DNA of 64,000 nt from VXMF01 sp965206775 (GCA_965206775.1 CBDBKU010000002.1:434001-498000), one strand, 5' to 3'. Counted from the stretch's first letter, positions 8,393 through 18,373 are shown. Numbers and translations: made by a program. Notes: a model not told the origin generated them from the sequence alone.

Positions 8393-9700
8393 ATGCAAGC
8401 TGAGAGACTATCTGCCAGCCAAGCGATCGAGCGCAGGACGATGCTGCGCTGGGCTTGCATCGCCAGTGCGGGCGCAGCTTTGGGCAGTTTGGACCGAGCC
8501 TCGGGCGCGCCGGCTCCATCGCAGGTTGCAGGCGACCTGCGGATCACTGGGGTGAGGCTGGTGAAGACCCGGCCAAGACAGCCTCTGCCCGCTTACACCC
8601 CGGACCCGGGTTCCTATTGGGCCACTCGAGAAGCGGCACGTCCCATCGAGATTTACCCCAAGTACACCGGCAGGCGCGGACCAGGCTCTAAGTGGATGCC
8701 CGACCCCGGCGGGCCATTGAGCGCCTTTACCGTGGAGATCGAAACGAACCGAGGGATCAAGGGCTACGGGCGAGGCGGATACGGCGGCGGACCAGTCGTC
8801 GAGGGACACCTGAAGAAGCTGCTGCTCGGCGAGAACCCACTCGACACGTAGCGGCTGTGGGACGTCATGTGGAGGGCAACCCTCTTCTATGGCCGCGCCG
8901 GGGCGGTGGTGCATGCCATCAGCGGCGTGGATCTGGCGCTCTGGGATATCGTCGGCAAGGCTTGGGGCGTCCCCGTTTACAAGTTGCTTGGCGGTAGGAC
9001 ATGGGATCGGGTCCCCGCCTACGCGACCGGAAACGATGTCGAGCAGAGTGTCGAGTTCGGGTTCAGGAAGATCAAATTGGCTCTCCCGCACGGTCCTGCG
9101 GATGGCCGCGAAGGCCTCAAGAAGAACACGGCCCTCGTGAAACGAGCCCGTGAAGCGCTGGGGCGGGATGGCGAGATCATGATCGACTGCTGGATGGCTC
9201 TTTCGGAGGACTACACAATCCAGTTGGCAGAAGCTCTTGAAGCGTATCGAGTGTATTGGCTGGAAGAGGTGCTTCCACCTGACGAATACGAAGGGTTCGC
9301 CCGTTTGCGGTCCAGAATCAAGTCGACATTCCTAGCGACGGGCGAACACGAGTACACCCGGTACGGATTCCGACGACTGCTCAACCATGACTCCGTTGAC
9401 ATCTGGCAGCCGGACATCAACTGGTGCGGCGGGATGACAGAGCTTCGCCGGATCGGCGCCATGGCGCTGGCGAACAACGTGCGATTAATTCCACATGCGG
9501 GAGGCGCCACCGACGCTGTCCACTACCTGGCAACTCTGCCTCAGCTCAGCTGGGCGGAGGCGACGATTCCAGCTCCGGGTGGACCCGACGAGGCCTACGA
9601 GCTTTTCGCAGAACAGCGAAGGATGACCCACGGTCCCGAGGGCATCTACATTCAGCCATCAGAGGAGCCGGGATTCGGATGGGACTTCGACGTTGCATGA
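8393..9700 (+). pseudogene. L-rhamnonate-dehydratase-like enolase-superfamily gene with an internal amber stop
   Basis: Two pieces of one reading frame (152 and about 280 codons) are separated only by a TAG at 8849-8851, after GENPLDT and before RLWDVM; no frameshift is needed. Together they encode a mandelate racemase/muconate lactonizing family protein of about 435 residues. The N-terminus has a twin-arginine-like leader (RRTMLRW, then hydrophobic). The C-terminal piece keeps metal ligands and catalytic motifs: RKIKLAL, MIDCWMAL, YWLEEVLPP, TGEHEYTRYGF, DIWQPDINWCGG and LIPHAGG. GEHEYTRYGF and QPDINWCGG resemble L-rhamnonate dehydratases, which dehydrate sugar acids to 2-keto-3-deoxy acids. 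A GAG to TAG change is the simplest explanation. The second half could start at the ATG at 8867 but would lack the capping domain. Most likely a young pseudogene; readthrough is not excluded. Confidence 0.8.
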
Positions 9701-10289
9701 CCGGCGAGCGGTTTCGCTCCGGGGTATCCATCGGCCCGGCAGCAGCGACTTCGATTCCTGTCGGGTGTCGATCCAGCCCGCGCAGAAAGACCAGTGCCAC
9801 GCCGGCTAGCTGTCTGCCGAGGGCATTCCCAATCGCTCGACACCGATCCTGACCACGCGCTCGTGGAGCGCCTGATTCGGAGTCAAGGCAGGAATACGAT
9901 GGTCGGAAACCATCGGCAAAGGTCCTCTCTCACGCAAGCACTGGCGCCGGCGGTATTCAATCAGGTAGTACCCGAGCGGCTGTTCGGACCTGCCCTCTTG
10001 TGACGAGACACCGGGTGATGGTGCGGACACCTCAGATTGTCGGCGTCTAGGGTATCTTCCTGTCTGCATGTGCAGCATGGCCTGTTCAGTGAGCGCACGG
10101 TGTCATCCCTCAGGGCCCGGATTCGCGGCTATAGCCTCCGCAGGGTCTACCGGGGCCGCTATACGGCCCCTACGTCGAGTCGAAGCCTCCGACCGGGCTG
10201 CCGTTACGACGGGAACTGACACCGAGTCCACCGCAAGCAGATCAAGTCGACGATTGGGTCGAGCCCGCAAGATACCAGTAAGAGCCGGG
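9701..10289. other. Intergenic, no gene recognised
   Basis: About 590 bases. Short overlapping open frames occur on both strands (the longest about 90 codons on the minus strand, 9806-10078) but show no family motif or persuasive ribosome binding site. I treat it as non-coding or decayed. Confidence 0.35.
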
Positions 10290-10868
10290 CTAACTTACCG
10301 AGGCCGGTTTCCGCACCTTGTTCGTGCTCTTACGTGAGGTGGGTCGCCAGCGCCAGCCCTGTTTGATCGCAGCGAGCACGATCCGGGCGCACGCGTTGGC
10401 GTCGGAACCCGCTTCATGGTGATTGAGCGGAATTCGCAACTTCCTACACACATCGGGTAGCTTCGTCGGATAAATCCCCCATTGGGAGCGGGCTAGAGCG
10501 ACCGTGCATTGGAATGGCTTGGCCGGACGAGCCAATCCGTAACGCTCGCAGCAGGCGTTGAGCACGCTGCGATCAAAGGAGGCGTTATGGGCGCACAAGA
10601 AGTCGGCGGTCGACAATGCAGGGGAGATCTCGCTCCAAACAGTGTCGAAAGGCGGAGCGTTCCGCACGTCATCCCAAGTCAGCCCGTGAATGTAGGTGAA
10701 TTCGAAATGACGGGAAGGAGGGCGGATCAGACGGGTCTCCAATGCCTCGATTCGACCACCCTTAACCATCGCGATGCCGACCGAGCATGCACTGTCCCGG
10801 CTGAAGTTGGCGGTCTCGAAATCAATGGCGGCAAAGCTGGGAACACCTTGTGCCTGCTGGACGGGCAT
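10290..10868 (-). CDS. DnaQ-like DEDDh 3'-5' exonuclease
   Basis: A 192-residue exonuclease of the RNase T/DnaQ fold. Motif ExoI is AAIDFETAN (Asp16, Glu18), ExoII is CAHNASFD, and ExoIII is HHEAGSDANACA with the HxxxxD spacing of the DEDDh subclass. It would remove nucleotides from DNA 3' ends, in proofreading or repair. There is no polymerase, BRCT or UvrC-like extension. The basic C-terminal tail (RPTSRKSTNKVRK) may bind nucleic acid. It stands alone, with no operon partner on its strand. Confidence 0.85.
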   Translation of the reverse strand: MPVQQAQGVPSFAAIDFETANFSRDSACSVGIAMVKGGRIEALETRLIRPPSRHFEFTYIHGLTWDDVRNAPPFDTVWSEISPALSTADFLCAHNASFDRSVLNACCERYGLARPAKPFQCTVALARSQWGIYPTKLPDVCRKLRIPLNHHEAGSDANACARIVLAAIKQGWRWRPTSRKSTNKVRKPASVS

Positions 10869-11056
10869 TCCTTCCAGTCTGCCACGGGCGCGAGGACATG
10901 CTGAGCACTTTCGATTGCACCCGAAGATGGCCCGAATCCCTGGAATGGCCTACGAGCACATGCAGCCACCTGAACGCCCGCGCAGACGGATATGATCCAC
11001 GTCCGTTGCCGCTTCGGCTGGGCGACTTCCCGAATCTCGAAGCCGGACCAGCAGCC

Positions 11057-12415
11057 TCACGGGCGTTGCGAGGCCGCTGGAGCCCTTTCGATCTCGGATC
11101 GCCGCGCTTCGTCCCGCACGATTGCGAGGATTCGCGCGGTTTCCGCGTCGTCCGGGTTGCTGCGGAGGATCGCTTCCAGCTCCTCGATTCCCTCGCCCCA
11201 GCGCCCGAGTCGGCATAGCACGAGCGCGAGGTTGCGACGGGCGACCGCGTTGAGCGGTTCGAACCGCAGCACCGCTCGGTACTTGTCAAGGGCCTCCGCG
11301 TGGTTTCCCGCTTCTTCCAGCCGAACTGCTTCCCCGTGAAGTCTTGCCGTCTCAAACTCTCTCTCGCGAGCCCTGTCGCCCAATTCGATCATTTTGGCCA
11401 GCACTTCCCTATATCGCTGGGACTCGCTTCTCCGACCAGCTTTGTGCAGCGCGCGCGTAAGGTTGTACACGACCGATCGATCATCTGGCTGGAGTTCATG
11501 GGCCTTGAGAAAGTGATCGGCCGCGGCCTCGTAGTCGCCGCGACGCTGTAGCTCGAGCGCCAACTGGTAGCGAGCGATCGGATCCCCGGGAGCCAAATCG
11601 ACCGCTCTCCGAAACATCGGGTAGGCCTCGTCCTCGCGCAGGAGCCTCTTCAGGGTCAGTCCCAGCGCGAGGCAGGCTTCGCCGCTCTCGGGATCGAGAG
11701 TGATGGACCGCTGAAACTCCTGTCCAGCTTCCACCAGTTGGTCGCGCTCGACATGCAGCTTGCCGTTGAGCAGATGCAGCCGGGCTAGCTTCCCGTGATC
11801 CGATTCGAGGCTCAGCGCCTTCGCCATGTGCTCTGCTGACCGGCCGAATTGCTCCCTGCCGGCGAGTATCAGGGCGACGTTCAGGTGCGCATCCCCCAGA
11901 CCGGGATTCAAGGAGACCGCCCTCTCGAACACTTGGAGGGCAGCGTCTTGTTCCCCGAGGCGAGCGAATGCCATGCCGGCGGAAACGTGAACGCTTGCGG
12001 AATCCGGATCCAGCTCGATCGCCCTCAGCAGCGCTTGAATGGCCTGGTTGCGGCGGGGAACCAAGGACAGCGCCGATCCGAGCATGAGAAGAGCCTCGAC
12101 GTCGTCAGGGCGGCCCTGCGTAACGATGCCGAGCAGTTGAATAGCTTCGCTCAGAGCGCCCTGCTGGATCAGCCTGGCGGCCTCCGGCAGTCGCGAGTCG
12201 GGACGGGTTGCCGCCGCTTGCGCGTGAAGACCCGTCGCCGTGGCGGCCAGCGTGGCCACGAGTATCCCGGCAAGCACGCAAGTGAACGATGTTCGGGTCG
12301 AGCGCGACCGGGCCGGGTTGCTGGAGATCCGCGACTCACCGGCTTCCAGAGACACTCGGGCGCGATCCGATCCCGAAGCGGCGAAGGCGGCGGGCGCAGA
12401 TTCTTGGGCCGTCAT
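11057..12415 (-). CDS. TPR-repeat protein with N-terminal membrane anchor
   Basis: A 452-residue protein dominated by tetratricopeptide repeats (about residues 80-430, roughly ten units such as AIELDPDSASVHVSAGMAF and AVSLNPGLGDAHLNVAL). A hydrophobic segment at about 48-68 (VLAGILVATLAATATG, then HAQ) looks like a signal anchor or signal peptide, placing the repeats in the periplasm. I chose the ATG at 12415 because longer versions of the frame run into the upstream TonB receptor gene in another frame; no good Shine-Dalgarno is seen there. It follows the TonB receptor by 119 bases on the same strand. A TPR protein beside an Oar-like receptor and a CRTAC1 protein is a common Acidobacteriota grouping. 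Exact role unknown. Confidence 0.8.
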   Translation of the reverse strand: MTAQESAPAAFAASGSDRARVSLEAGESRISSNPARSRSTRTSFTCVLAGILVATLAATATGLHAQAAATRPDSRLPEAARLIQQGALSEAIQLLGIVTQGRPDDVEALLMLGSALSLVPRRNQAIQALLRAIELDPDSASVHVSAGMAFARLGEQDAALQVFERAVSLNPGLGDAHLNVALILAGREQFGRSAEHMAKALSLESDHGKLARLHLLNGKLHVERDQLVEAGQEFQRSITLDPESGEACLALGLTLKRLLREDEAYPMFRRAVDLAPGDPIARYQLALELQRRGDYEAAADHFLKAHELQPDDRSVVYNLTRALHKAGRRSESQRYREVLAKMIELGDRAREREFETARLHGEAVRLEEAGNHAEALDKYRAVLRFEPLNAVARRNLALVLCRLGRWGEGIEELEAILRSNPDDAETARILAIVRDEARRSEIERAPAASQRP

Positions 12416-12534
12416 CACGCTGTCAAGTGCAACTTGCAAGGCGACTCCCGGCGAAGGCCTGCGCCTGCCGCGGAACGGACTTGGTCGCCGAGCGGCGAGT
12501 CCGGAAGCATGGCCCCCGGATCCCGCCGCCCGGG

Positions 12535-15500
12535 TCAGAAGATTATCTTCAATCCGAACTGCACCTGGCGTATCGGCGCAACCGTATTGAAGACCCGTCC
12601 CATGGTCGGAGAAAGGACCGTGGAATCGGGCGCTCCGTAGTTCACCAGATTGAAGAGGTTGAAGAACTCGGAGCGGACTTCCACCCAGCGTCCTTCGCCC
12701 CATCCGAATCGCTTGAACAACGAAAAGTCGAAGGAGGTGACGGCTTCGGAAAAGACCAGTCCGCGCCCGGCGTTGCCGAAGCTGCCGAAGGCGGGAACTT
12801 CGAATGCAGTCGGATCGAACCAGCGGGCGGACGTCCGGGAACCTGCGTTCGGGTCCCCGACCATATTCGGGCGCATGTAGCTCCACCAAGCAACCGTGTT
12901 GCCGATGTTGGCCACGTCCCCATTGACCACCATGTTGATCGGCTGGCCGCTGCGGGCTTGAAGCAAGCTGTTGGCGTGCCAGTTGCCCAGAATCCAGGCA
13001 GCCGGGCCACGGTTGAAAATGCCCTTGCCCTTACCTGCGGGAATCTCCCAGAGCGATGACACGGAGAGGAAGTGCGGGATGTTGTACCCGGAGACGCCCC
13101 GATTGTTTTCCAAGTTGTAGTAGTCCTGCACGTATGAACTTCCGCCCGGGCCATTCTCCGCCGTGAAGAAGCCGCTCGCTCCGTTGTCCATCGCACGGGA
13201 CCATGTGTAGGACGCGAGGAACGACAGCCCATCGGAGAAACGCCGCTCCGCCTTGAGTTCGATGCCGTGGTAGTCGCCTAGCCCGCGGTCGTCACCCCAG
13301 AAAACTGTGGGCATGTGAGGCTGGGGCGTTCTCGCCCGCACCTCCTCGGCCGACCCGGGCCCGGGCCTCGCCGTGTTGGCCAGTCCGGTGATCTGGAGGC
13401 GCCTGCTGACGCTGCCGACGTATCCCCCGGACACCACGAGGTTCTGGCTCACCTGCTTTTGCAACTCGACGTTCCACTGATGGCCCATCGGGTTCTTGCT
13501 GTAGTGGTCGACGCACCAGCACGTGTCGCCCCAAGGTTGCGGCCCGGGAAGCGGGCTGCCGAGTTTCGTCCGGAGATCATCGATGTAGGTGACCGGCTCG
13601 CCAACTGCATTGGAAGCCGCGAAGAAGCCATCGTTTGACGGCCACCCGCCGCTGCCTTGCCAAGATTGGTTGACACCGGTCAGCTGATCGAACACGATGC
13701 CGTATCCAACCCGAAGCACCGTCGTGGAATTCATGCCCCAAGCCAGGCCGAATCGCGGCTGCCAATTGTCCCAGACCGGGATCGGGCCGATGCTGGTGTG
13801 ATCGGCGAGGCGGATCTTGTCCCCATACGGCACGTCCTCAAGGCCGTTCCCGGGGATGCAGGGGGCGATCCCGACTTCGTTGCAGGGCCGGGGCATGGAC
13901 TCGAGACCGATCAGGAACCCTCCAGAGGCCAGGTCGTAGTTCGTCTTGAACCGCCCTGTATCGGATTCCACGTCAGGCCACATCAAGTGATCGAACCTCA
14001 GGCCAAAATTGAGAGTCAGGTTGGGCCTCAGCTTCCATTCGTCCTGGACGTAGGCCCCGAATGTCTGGTATCCGAAGAAGATGTTCGAGGGCAATCCGCC
14101 GGATACCTGCGAAGGAACTCCGATCAGGGCGGAAGCCACCGGGTCGCCCGTCGAGCCGACCTCGGCCGGCCTGAGGCCTTGCGTAGGCACCTCGGTGTAG
14201 TTGAAGCTGATCCCACCGGTGGCGTTGGGAGTCAGCGTGTGGCGCAAGGTTTGCACGCCGAACTTCAACGTGTGGTTGCCGCGGATCCAGCTCAGGTTGC
14301 CGGTGTAGTGGAACTGCTCGTAATGGAATTCCAGCGGCCCCTCCATGCGCCGCAGCGCTCCTGTATCACCGCCTGCAAAGCCACCGCTGCCAATGGCAAT
14401 CGAGGGTATCGCACGTACACCCTCAATGGTGCCGAAGCCGGCCGCTAGTGCCGGGCCCTCTCCGACTTCGTCATCTGGAATGGTGCCCTGCCGATAGGGC
14501 TCCTTGGCATAGCCGTAGCTGTGATCCATGATCAAGGTCGGGGAGAAGCTGTGGAACCATCCTCCGCCGTAGTTGAAGAAGGGGAACTCGCCGACTTCGT
14601 TGATCAGCTGGGTTGACGGGGTGAGTTGCGCGCCGTCAATCTTGCTATAGCGGAACCAGGCACGGTCCAATTCGCTGAACTGATGATCGAATCGAACTTG
14701 GAGGTTGTTGGCGTCGTTGGTCGCCGCGTCGCCGTTGATGACATTGAACTGGGGATCGCCCGACAGGTTGGGCGTGTCGTAGTAGCCCCTCAGGTAGGTC
14801 TGCATCGACTGATTCAGGTTCGATGAAGGGATTATGTTATTCGGGTACCGGTCTCGAATCAGCTCGCCTGTACCCGGGTCCGGCCGCGTCGTGAGTGGGT
14901 TGAAGAGGTTGCGGCCTGTCGGCCAGGCGGAGAAATCGCCGCCCAGTTGCGCCTCCGTCGGCACGTAGTAGCGGTTCGACCTGGGGTTACTGAACCGCCA
15001 GCCCTCGTACGCAGCGTGGAAGAACGTTTTGTTCCTGAAGATGGGGCCGCCGACCGAAGCGCCGAACTGATTCTGCCGGAACGCCGCCGGCTTCTCGTTG
15101 AACTCGTCAGCGAAGGGGTCCCGTGCGTTGAGCACGTCGTTTCGGACGAACTCCCAGGTCGTGCCGTGAAACTCGTTCGTGCCGGTCTTGGAGATGACAC
15201 TGATAGTTCCGCCGAGGACGCCGCCGAACTCGGCCTTGTCGTTGTGGGACTGGACCTTGAATTCCTCGATCGCGTCGATGATCGGGGGAATGACGTACAT
15301 GTTTCCGATGTAGTTGGTGTTGTTGAGCCCGTCGAGCAGGTGGATGTTCATGCGATTCCACTGACCGTGGATGGACGGGTTCGAAAAGGACGCGCCGGGA
15401 ACTCCGACATTGGCGAGATCGTGGCTGCCAATGCCGCTGCTCTGGGCGGTGCTCACGGGCGTCGCGCCCGGAGTCAGCGTCAGAAGTTGAGTGAAGTTCC

Positions 15501-15963
15501 TGCCATTCAGAGGGAGATCCTCGACGGCCTTCACGCCGATGACCGTGCCGAGTTCCGAAGTGGACTGCTGCAGCAGCTCGGCTTGCGCCATCACCTCGAT
15601 GGTCTCTGTCACGGCGCCCACTTCCAAGGCAAGGTTCTGCGTGACAGTCTGGTTGACGCCGACGTTGAATGTCGGCAGGAGCGCGGTCTTGAAGCCCGTC
15701 TGCTCGGCGACGAGAGTGTAGTTCCCGGGCTGGACATTGACGAAGACGAAGAAGCCGGTAGCGTTCGCCCCGGTGGTGACCTCGACCCCGGTCCCCATGT
15801 TGGAGAGAGTGACCGAGGTTCCTGGCACGACCGCACCGGTTATGTCGGTGATCGTGCCGTTGACGCCGCCTGTCGTGCTCTGCGCGAACACCGACACCGC
15901 AGCCAGCAGGCAAGCCAGAGTCAGTCTGGCTGCATTCGGTTGGAGATGCAAAGATTCCTTCAT
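12535..15963 (-). CDS. TonB-dependent receptor with carboxypeptidase-regulatory domain (second copy)
   Basis: An 1142-residue Oar-type receptor, paralogous in architecture to the one at 4586-8050 but clearly divergent. Signal peptide at 1-28 (ending VSVFAQ), carboxypeptidase-regulatory-like domain (about 31-120, GTITDITGAVVPGTSV), plug with LPLNGRNFTQLL, and a barrel ending in the aromatic terminus LKIIF. The ATG is preceded by AGAGGAA at a good distance. It is divergently transcribed from the CRTAC1 gene and followed by the TPR gene. The three form a likely functional unit for binding and importing a large substrate, but the ligand cannot be read from sequence. Confidence 0.93.
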   Translation of the reverse strand: MKESLHLQPNAARLTLACLLAAVSVFAQSTTGGVNGTITDITGAVVPGTSVTLSNMGTGVEVTTGANATGFFVFVNVQPGNYTLVAEQTGFKTALLPTFNVGVNQTVTQNLALEVGAVTETIEVMAQAELLQQSTSELGTVIGVKAVEDLPLNGRNFTQLLTLTPGATPVSTAQSSGIGSHDLANVGVPGASFSNPSIHGQWNRMNIHLLDGLNNTNYIGNMYVIPPIIDAIEEFKVQSHNDKAEFGGVLGGTISVISKTGTNEFHGTTWEFVRNDVLNARDPFADEFNEKPAAFRQNQFGASVGGPIFRNKTFFHAAYEGWRFSNPRSNRYYVPTEAQLGGDFSAWPTGRNLFNPLTTRPDPGTGELIRDRYPNNIIPSSNLNQSMQTYLRGYYDTPNLSGDPQFNVINGDAATNDANNLQVRFDHQFSELDRAWFRYSKIDGAQLTPSTQLINEVGEFPFFNYGGGWFHSFSPTLIMDHSYGYAKEPYRQGTIPDDEVGEGPALAAGFGTIEGVRAIPSIAIGSGGFAGGDTGALRRMEGPLEFHYEQFHYTGNLSWIRGNHTLKFGVQTLRHTLTPNATGGISFNYTEVPTQGLRPAEVGSTGDPVASALIGVPSQVSGGLPSNIFFGYQTFGAYVQDEWKLRPNLTLNFGLRFDHLMWPDVESDTGRFKTNYDLASGGFLIGLESMPRPCNEVGIAPCIPGNGLEDVPYGDKIRLADHTSIGPIPVWDNWQPRFGLAWGMNSTTVLRVGYGIVFDQLTGVNQSWQGSGGWPSNDGFFAASNAVGEPVTYIDDLRTKLGSPLPGPQPWGDTCWCVDHYSKNPMGHQWNVELQKQVSQNLVVSGGYVGSVSRRLQITGLANTARPGPGSAEEVRARTPQPHMPTVFWGDDRGLGDYHGIELKAERRFSDGLSFLASYTWSRAMDNGASGFFTAENGPGGSSYVQDYYNLENNRGVSGYNIPHFLSVSSLWEIPAGKGKGIFNRGPAAWILGNWHANSLLQARSGQPINMVVNGDVANIGNTVAWWSYMRPNMVGDPNAGSRTSARWFDPTAFEVPAFGSFGNAGRGLVFSEAVTSFDFSLFKRFGWGEGRWVEVRSEFFNLFNLVNYGAPDSTVLSPTMGRVFNTVAPIRQVQFGLKIIF

Positions 15964-16059
15964 ACACGTTTCCTCTAGGTCGGCGCTCCTGGATCTCCAA
16001 TTCTCCGGCCCGAGCGGAATGAATGGGCCGCATCGGCTATCGTTTGGCGTCGCGGCTAC

Positions 16060-16088
16060 ATGCTACACTAAGCCTGCTTCGTACGCAA
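16060..16088 (-). promoter_or_regulatory. Possible promoter for the TonB receptor (minus strand)
   Basis: On the minus strand, TTGCGT (16088-16083) and TAGCAT (16065-16060) are 17 bases apart in the 221-base divergent region between the TonB receptor and the CRTAC1 gene. The -35 match is weak (three of six) and the -10 moderate (four of six). Consensus reading only. Confidence 0.3.
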
Positions 16089-16184
16089 TAGTCTTGTAGG
16101 CGGCCCGGAGTCGCTCGGTAGGGGCTTGAGAGCGGTTCGGAGCTTCTCCGGGCCGTTGAATCGCAACATCGGCGTGGTTGATGC

Positions 16185-17966
16185 GTGAAAAAGAAGAAGC
16201 GCATTTCCAGAGCGGCTAGAACTCGTCTGGACCCAGCCGCCAAGCCAGCGGCTAAGGACGCAAGATTAGCGAACCCCAAGGCTATCTACCTGTTCGGTGC
16301 GCTTCTGGTCATCGCTGCCGGGACATGGGCTTGGCTCGGCGAGCCCGCGCAGCAGCGGCCTCCCGCGCCCCAGCAGGCATCGACGATTCGCTTCGAGGCC
16401 GTCCCGTCGGGCGTCGAATTCGTTCTGAACAACGGCACGACGGATGAAAAGCCGATGCCGGACTCGACCTTGGGCGGCGTCGCTGTCTTCGACTGCGACA
16501 ACGACGGCCTGCTCGACATCTATTTCACGAACGGCGCGCGCTTCCCTGACTTCGAGAAGGCTGACCCGTCCTTTCACAACCGCCTGTACCGCAATCGCGG
16601 GGGGCGCAGATTCGAAGAGGTCACGCGGAACGCGGGCGTAGCCGGAAGCGGCTACAGCATGGGAGTCGCAGCCGCCGACTACGACAGCGACGGTTGGACG
16701 GACTTGTACGTAGCGGGCGTCGACAGGAACCTACTCTTCCGCAATCTCGGCTCGTGCCGCTTCGAGGACGCTACGCGGCGCGCCGGCGTAGGGGGCGGAA
16801 CCGCGCCAGCCAAGCCGTGGTCGGTCGCAGCGGCTTGGCTGGACTACGACAACGACGGCAATCTCGACCTGTTCGTCGTCAACTACCTTGATTGGTCCTG
16901 GGACAGGAACCAGGTCTGCGGCGATCCGGGCCGACGGCTTTCGTGCTCGCCGGCGCACTACCGCGGCTTGCCGAACTCGCTGTTCCGGAACCGAGGCGAC
17001 GGCACCTTCGAGGACGCGAGCGGGGCGACAGGGATCGGCCTGCATGTCGGCAAGGGCATGAGCGCCGCTGCTGCGGACTACGACCGCGATGGCTACCTAG
17101 ACCTCTTCGTCACGAACGATTCGGTACGGAACTTCCTTTTCCGCAACGTCGATGGGGAGGGATTTCGAGAAGTCGGCGTCGAGGCGGGCATAGCGTTCAC
17201 CGGAGACGGCATTCCTGTCTCGAGCATGGGCCTGGACTTCCGTGACCTGAATGGAGATGGTCTGCCGGACGTGACCGTCACGGCGCTAGCCGGCGAGACG
17301 TTCCCGCTGTTCCTCAACCGCGGAGACGGCGAGTTCTCGGACGAGACCTACACGAGCAAGATCGGCCTCGAATCGTTCACGATGTCCGGCTGGAGCGCGG
17401 GCGCGTTCGACTTCGACAACGATGGCGACAAGGACATCTTTGCGGCGAACTCCCACGTAAGCGAGAACGTGGAGCTGTACCGCAGCGTCGCCTACCGCCT
17501 GCCGAATGCCTTGTTCCAGCAGCTCTCAGACGGAAGCTACCTCGACGTCGCGGCGGATGCAGGTCCGGCTATGCAGGAAGCGGCCCCTCACCGCGGCGCG
17601 GCTTTCGGCGACCTTGACAACGACGGCCGTGTCGACGCGGTCGTCTCGGCGATCGGCGTCGAAGCCAAGGTCCTGTTCAACGAAACCGACGGCGGCAACT
17701 GGCTGATTCTGGATCTCGAGGGAACCGAGAGCAATCGAGCCGGCATCGGAGCCCGGGTCAAGATTACCGACGACTCCGGCCGGGTCCAGCACAACCACGT
17801 TTCTACGGCGGTGGGATACGCGAGCTCGTCGGACAGCCGCGTTCATTTCGGGCTCGGCGCGAGTCGGGTAGTGCGAAGCGTAGAAATCCACTGGCCGAGC
17901 GGCGCGACCCAGACGCTGCAGGATGTCGATCCGGACCAGATTCTTAGAGTGGCGGAGTCTCGCTAG
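16185..17966 (+). CDS. CRTAC1-family protein: FG-GAP/VCBS repeats plus ASPIC/UnbV domain
   Basis: A 593-residue exported or membrane-anchored protein. A lysine-rich start (GTG codon, VKKKKR) precedes a hydrophobic segment at about 31-46 (IYLFGALLVIAAGTWAW). Seven or so calcium-binding FG-GAP units follow, each with DxDxDGxxD (for example DCDNDGLLD, DYDSDGWTD, DYDNDGNLD, DYDRDGYLD, DLNGDGLPD, DFDNDGDKD, DLDNDGRVD), building a beta-propeller. The last 75 residues are the ASPIC/UnbV domain (GIGARVKI to WPSGATQTL). GTG is required because the nearby ATG at 16181 is out of frame. It is divergent from the TonB receptor. Such proteins are common in Acidobacteriota, probably for surface binding of carbohydrate or protein; no enzymatic role is evident. 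Confidence 0.88.
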   Translation: MKKKKRISRAARTRLDPAAKPAAKDARLANPKAIYLFGALLVIAAGTWAWLGEPAQQRPPAPQQASTIRFEAVPSGVEFVLNNGTTDEKPMPDSTLGGVAVFDCDNDGLLDIYFTNGARFPDFEKADPSFHNRLYRNRGGRRFEEVTRNAGVAGSGYSMGVAAADYDSDGWTDLYVAGVDRNLLFRNLGSCRFEDATRRAGVGGGTAPAKPWSVAAAWLDYDNDGNLDLFVVNYLDWSWDRNQVCGDPGRRLSCSPAHYRGLPNSLFRNRGDGTFEDASGATGIGLHVGKGMSAAAADYDRDGYLDLFVTNDSVRNFLFRNVDGEGFREVGVEAGIAFTGDGIPVSSMGLDFRDLNGDGLPDVTVTALAGETFPLFLNRGDGEFSDETYTSKIGLESFTMSGWSAGAFDFDNDGDKDIFAANSHVSENVELYRSVAYRLPNALFQQLSDGSYLDVAADAGPAMQEAAPHRGAAFGDLDNDGRVDAVVSAIGVEAKVLFNETDGGNWLILDLEGTESNRAGIGARVKITDDSGRVQHNHVSTAVGYASSSDSRVHFGLGASRVVRSVEIHWPSGATQTLQDVDPDQILRVAESR

Positions 17967-18373
17967 CCGCGAAAACCGGTCTCGGTGGCAGCGCGTAGCG
18001 AAGTCATCGGGCACATCAGGATTCGTAGCACCCGAGAGTCCGACATCGTGAGTGCCGAAGCTGCTTGCGCACGGCCCGCTGAGGACGAAAGTGCCGGTCT
18101 CGCCGAACCATGGCAATTGAGCTTCCGCCCAAAGCCATGTCGTTAGGTACAGGCATCGCGCACCATCTCGATGGCGATGAGAATTCTCATCTGGCGTGAT
18201 GGAAATGGCTGAAACCACCGGCGCCCGGGTGCTTGCGAAGAGCGTCCGGCCGGCGGCGAGGGAGACCGTGTGATCGCGGAGGTTGCGCTGTTGCAGGTTC
18301 GGGGGCAGCGTCGGCAATTGCCGTCAGCCACCGAGTTCCCGGGAGAGATCGGCCCCGGATCCCGTGCCGGCGA
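17967..18373. other. Intergenic between convergent genes, no gene recognised
   Basis: About 400 bases between the CRTAC1 gene (plus) and the HAD gene (minus). Open frames are short and without motifs. I see no clear hairpin-plus-T-run terminator. Confidence 0.4.

Noticed and set aside
9806..10078. 90-codon minus-strand frame as a small gene
   Set aside because: No motif, no clear ribosome site, and a competing plus-strand frame; cannot be supported.
12416..12889. Longer start for the TPR protein, giving 610 residues
   Set aside because: The extra 158 residues lie over the end of the TonB receptor gene in another frame and show no motif.
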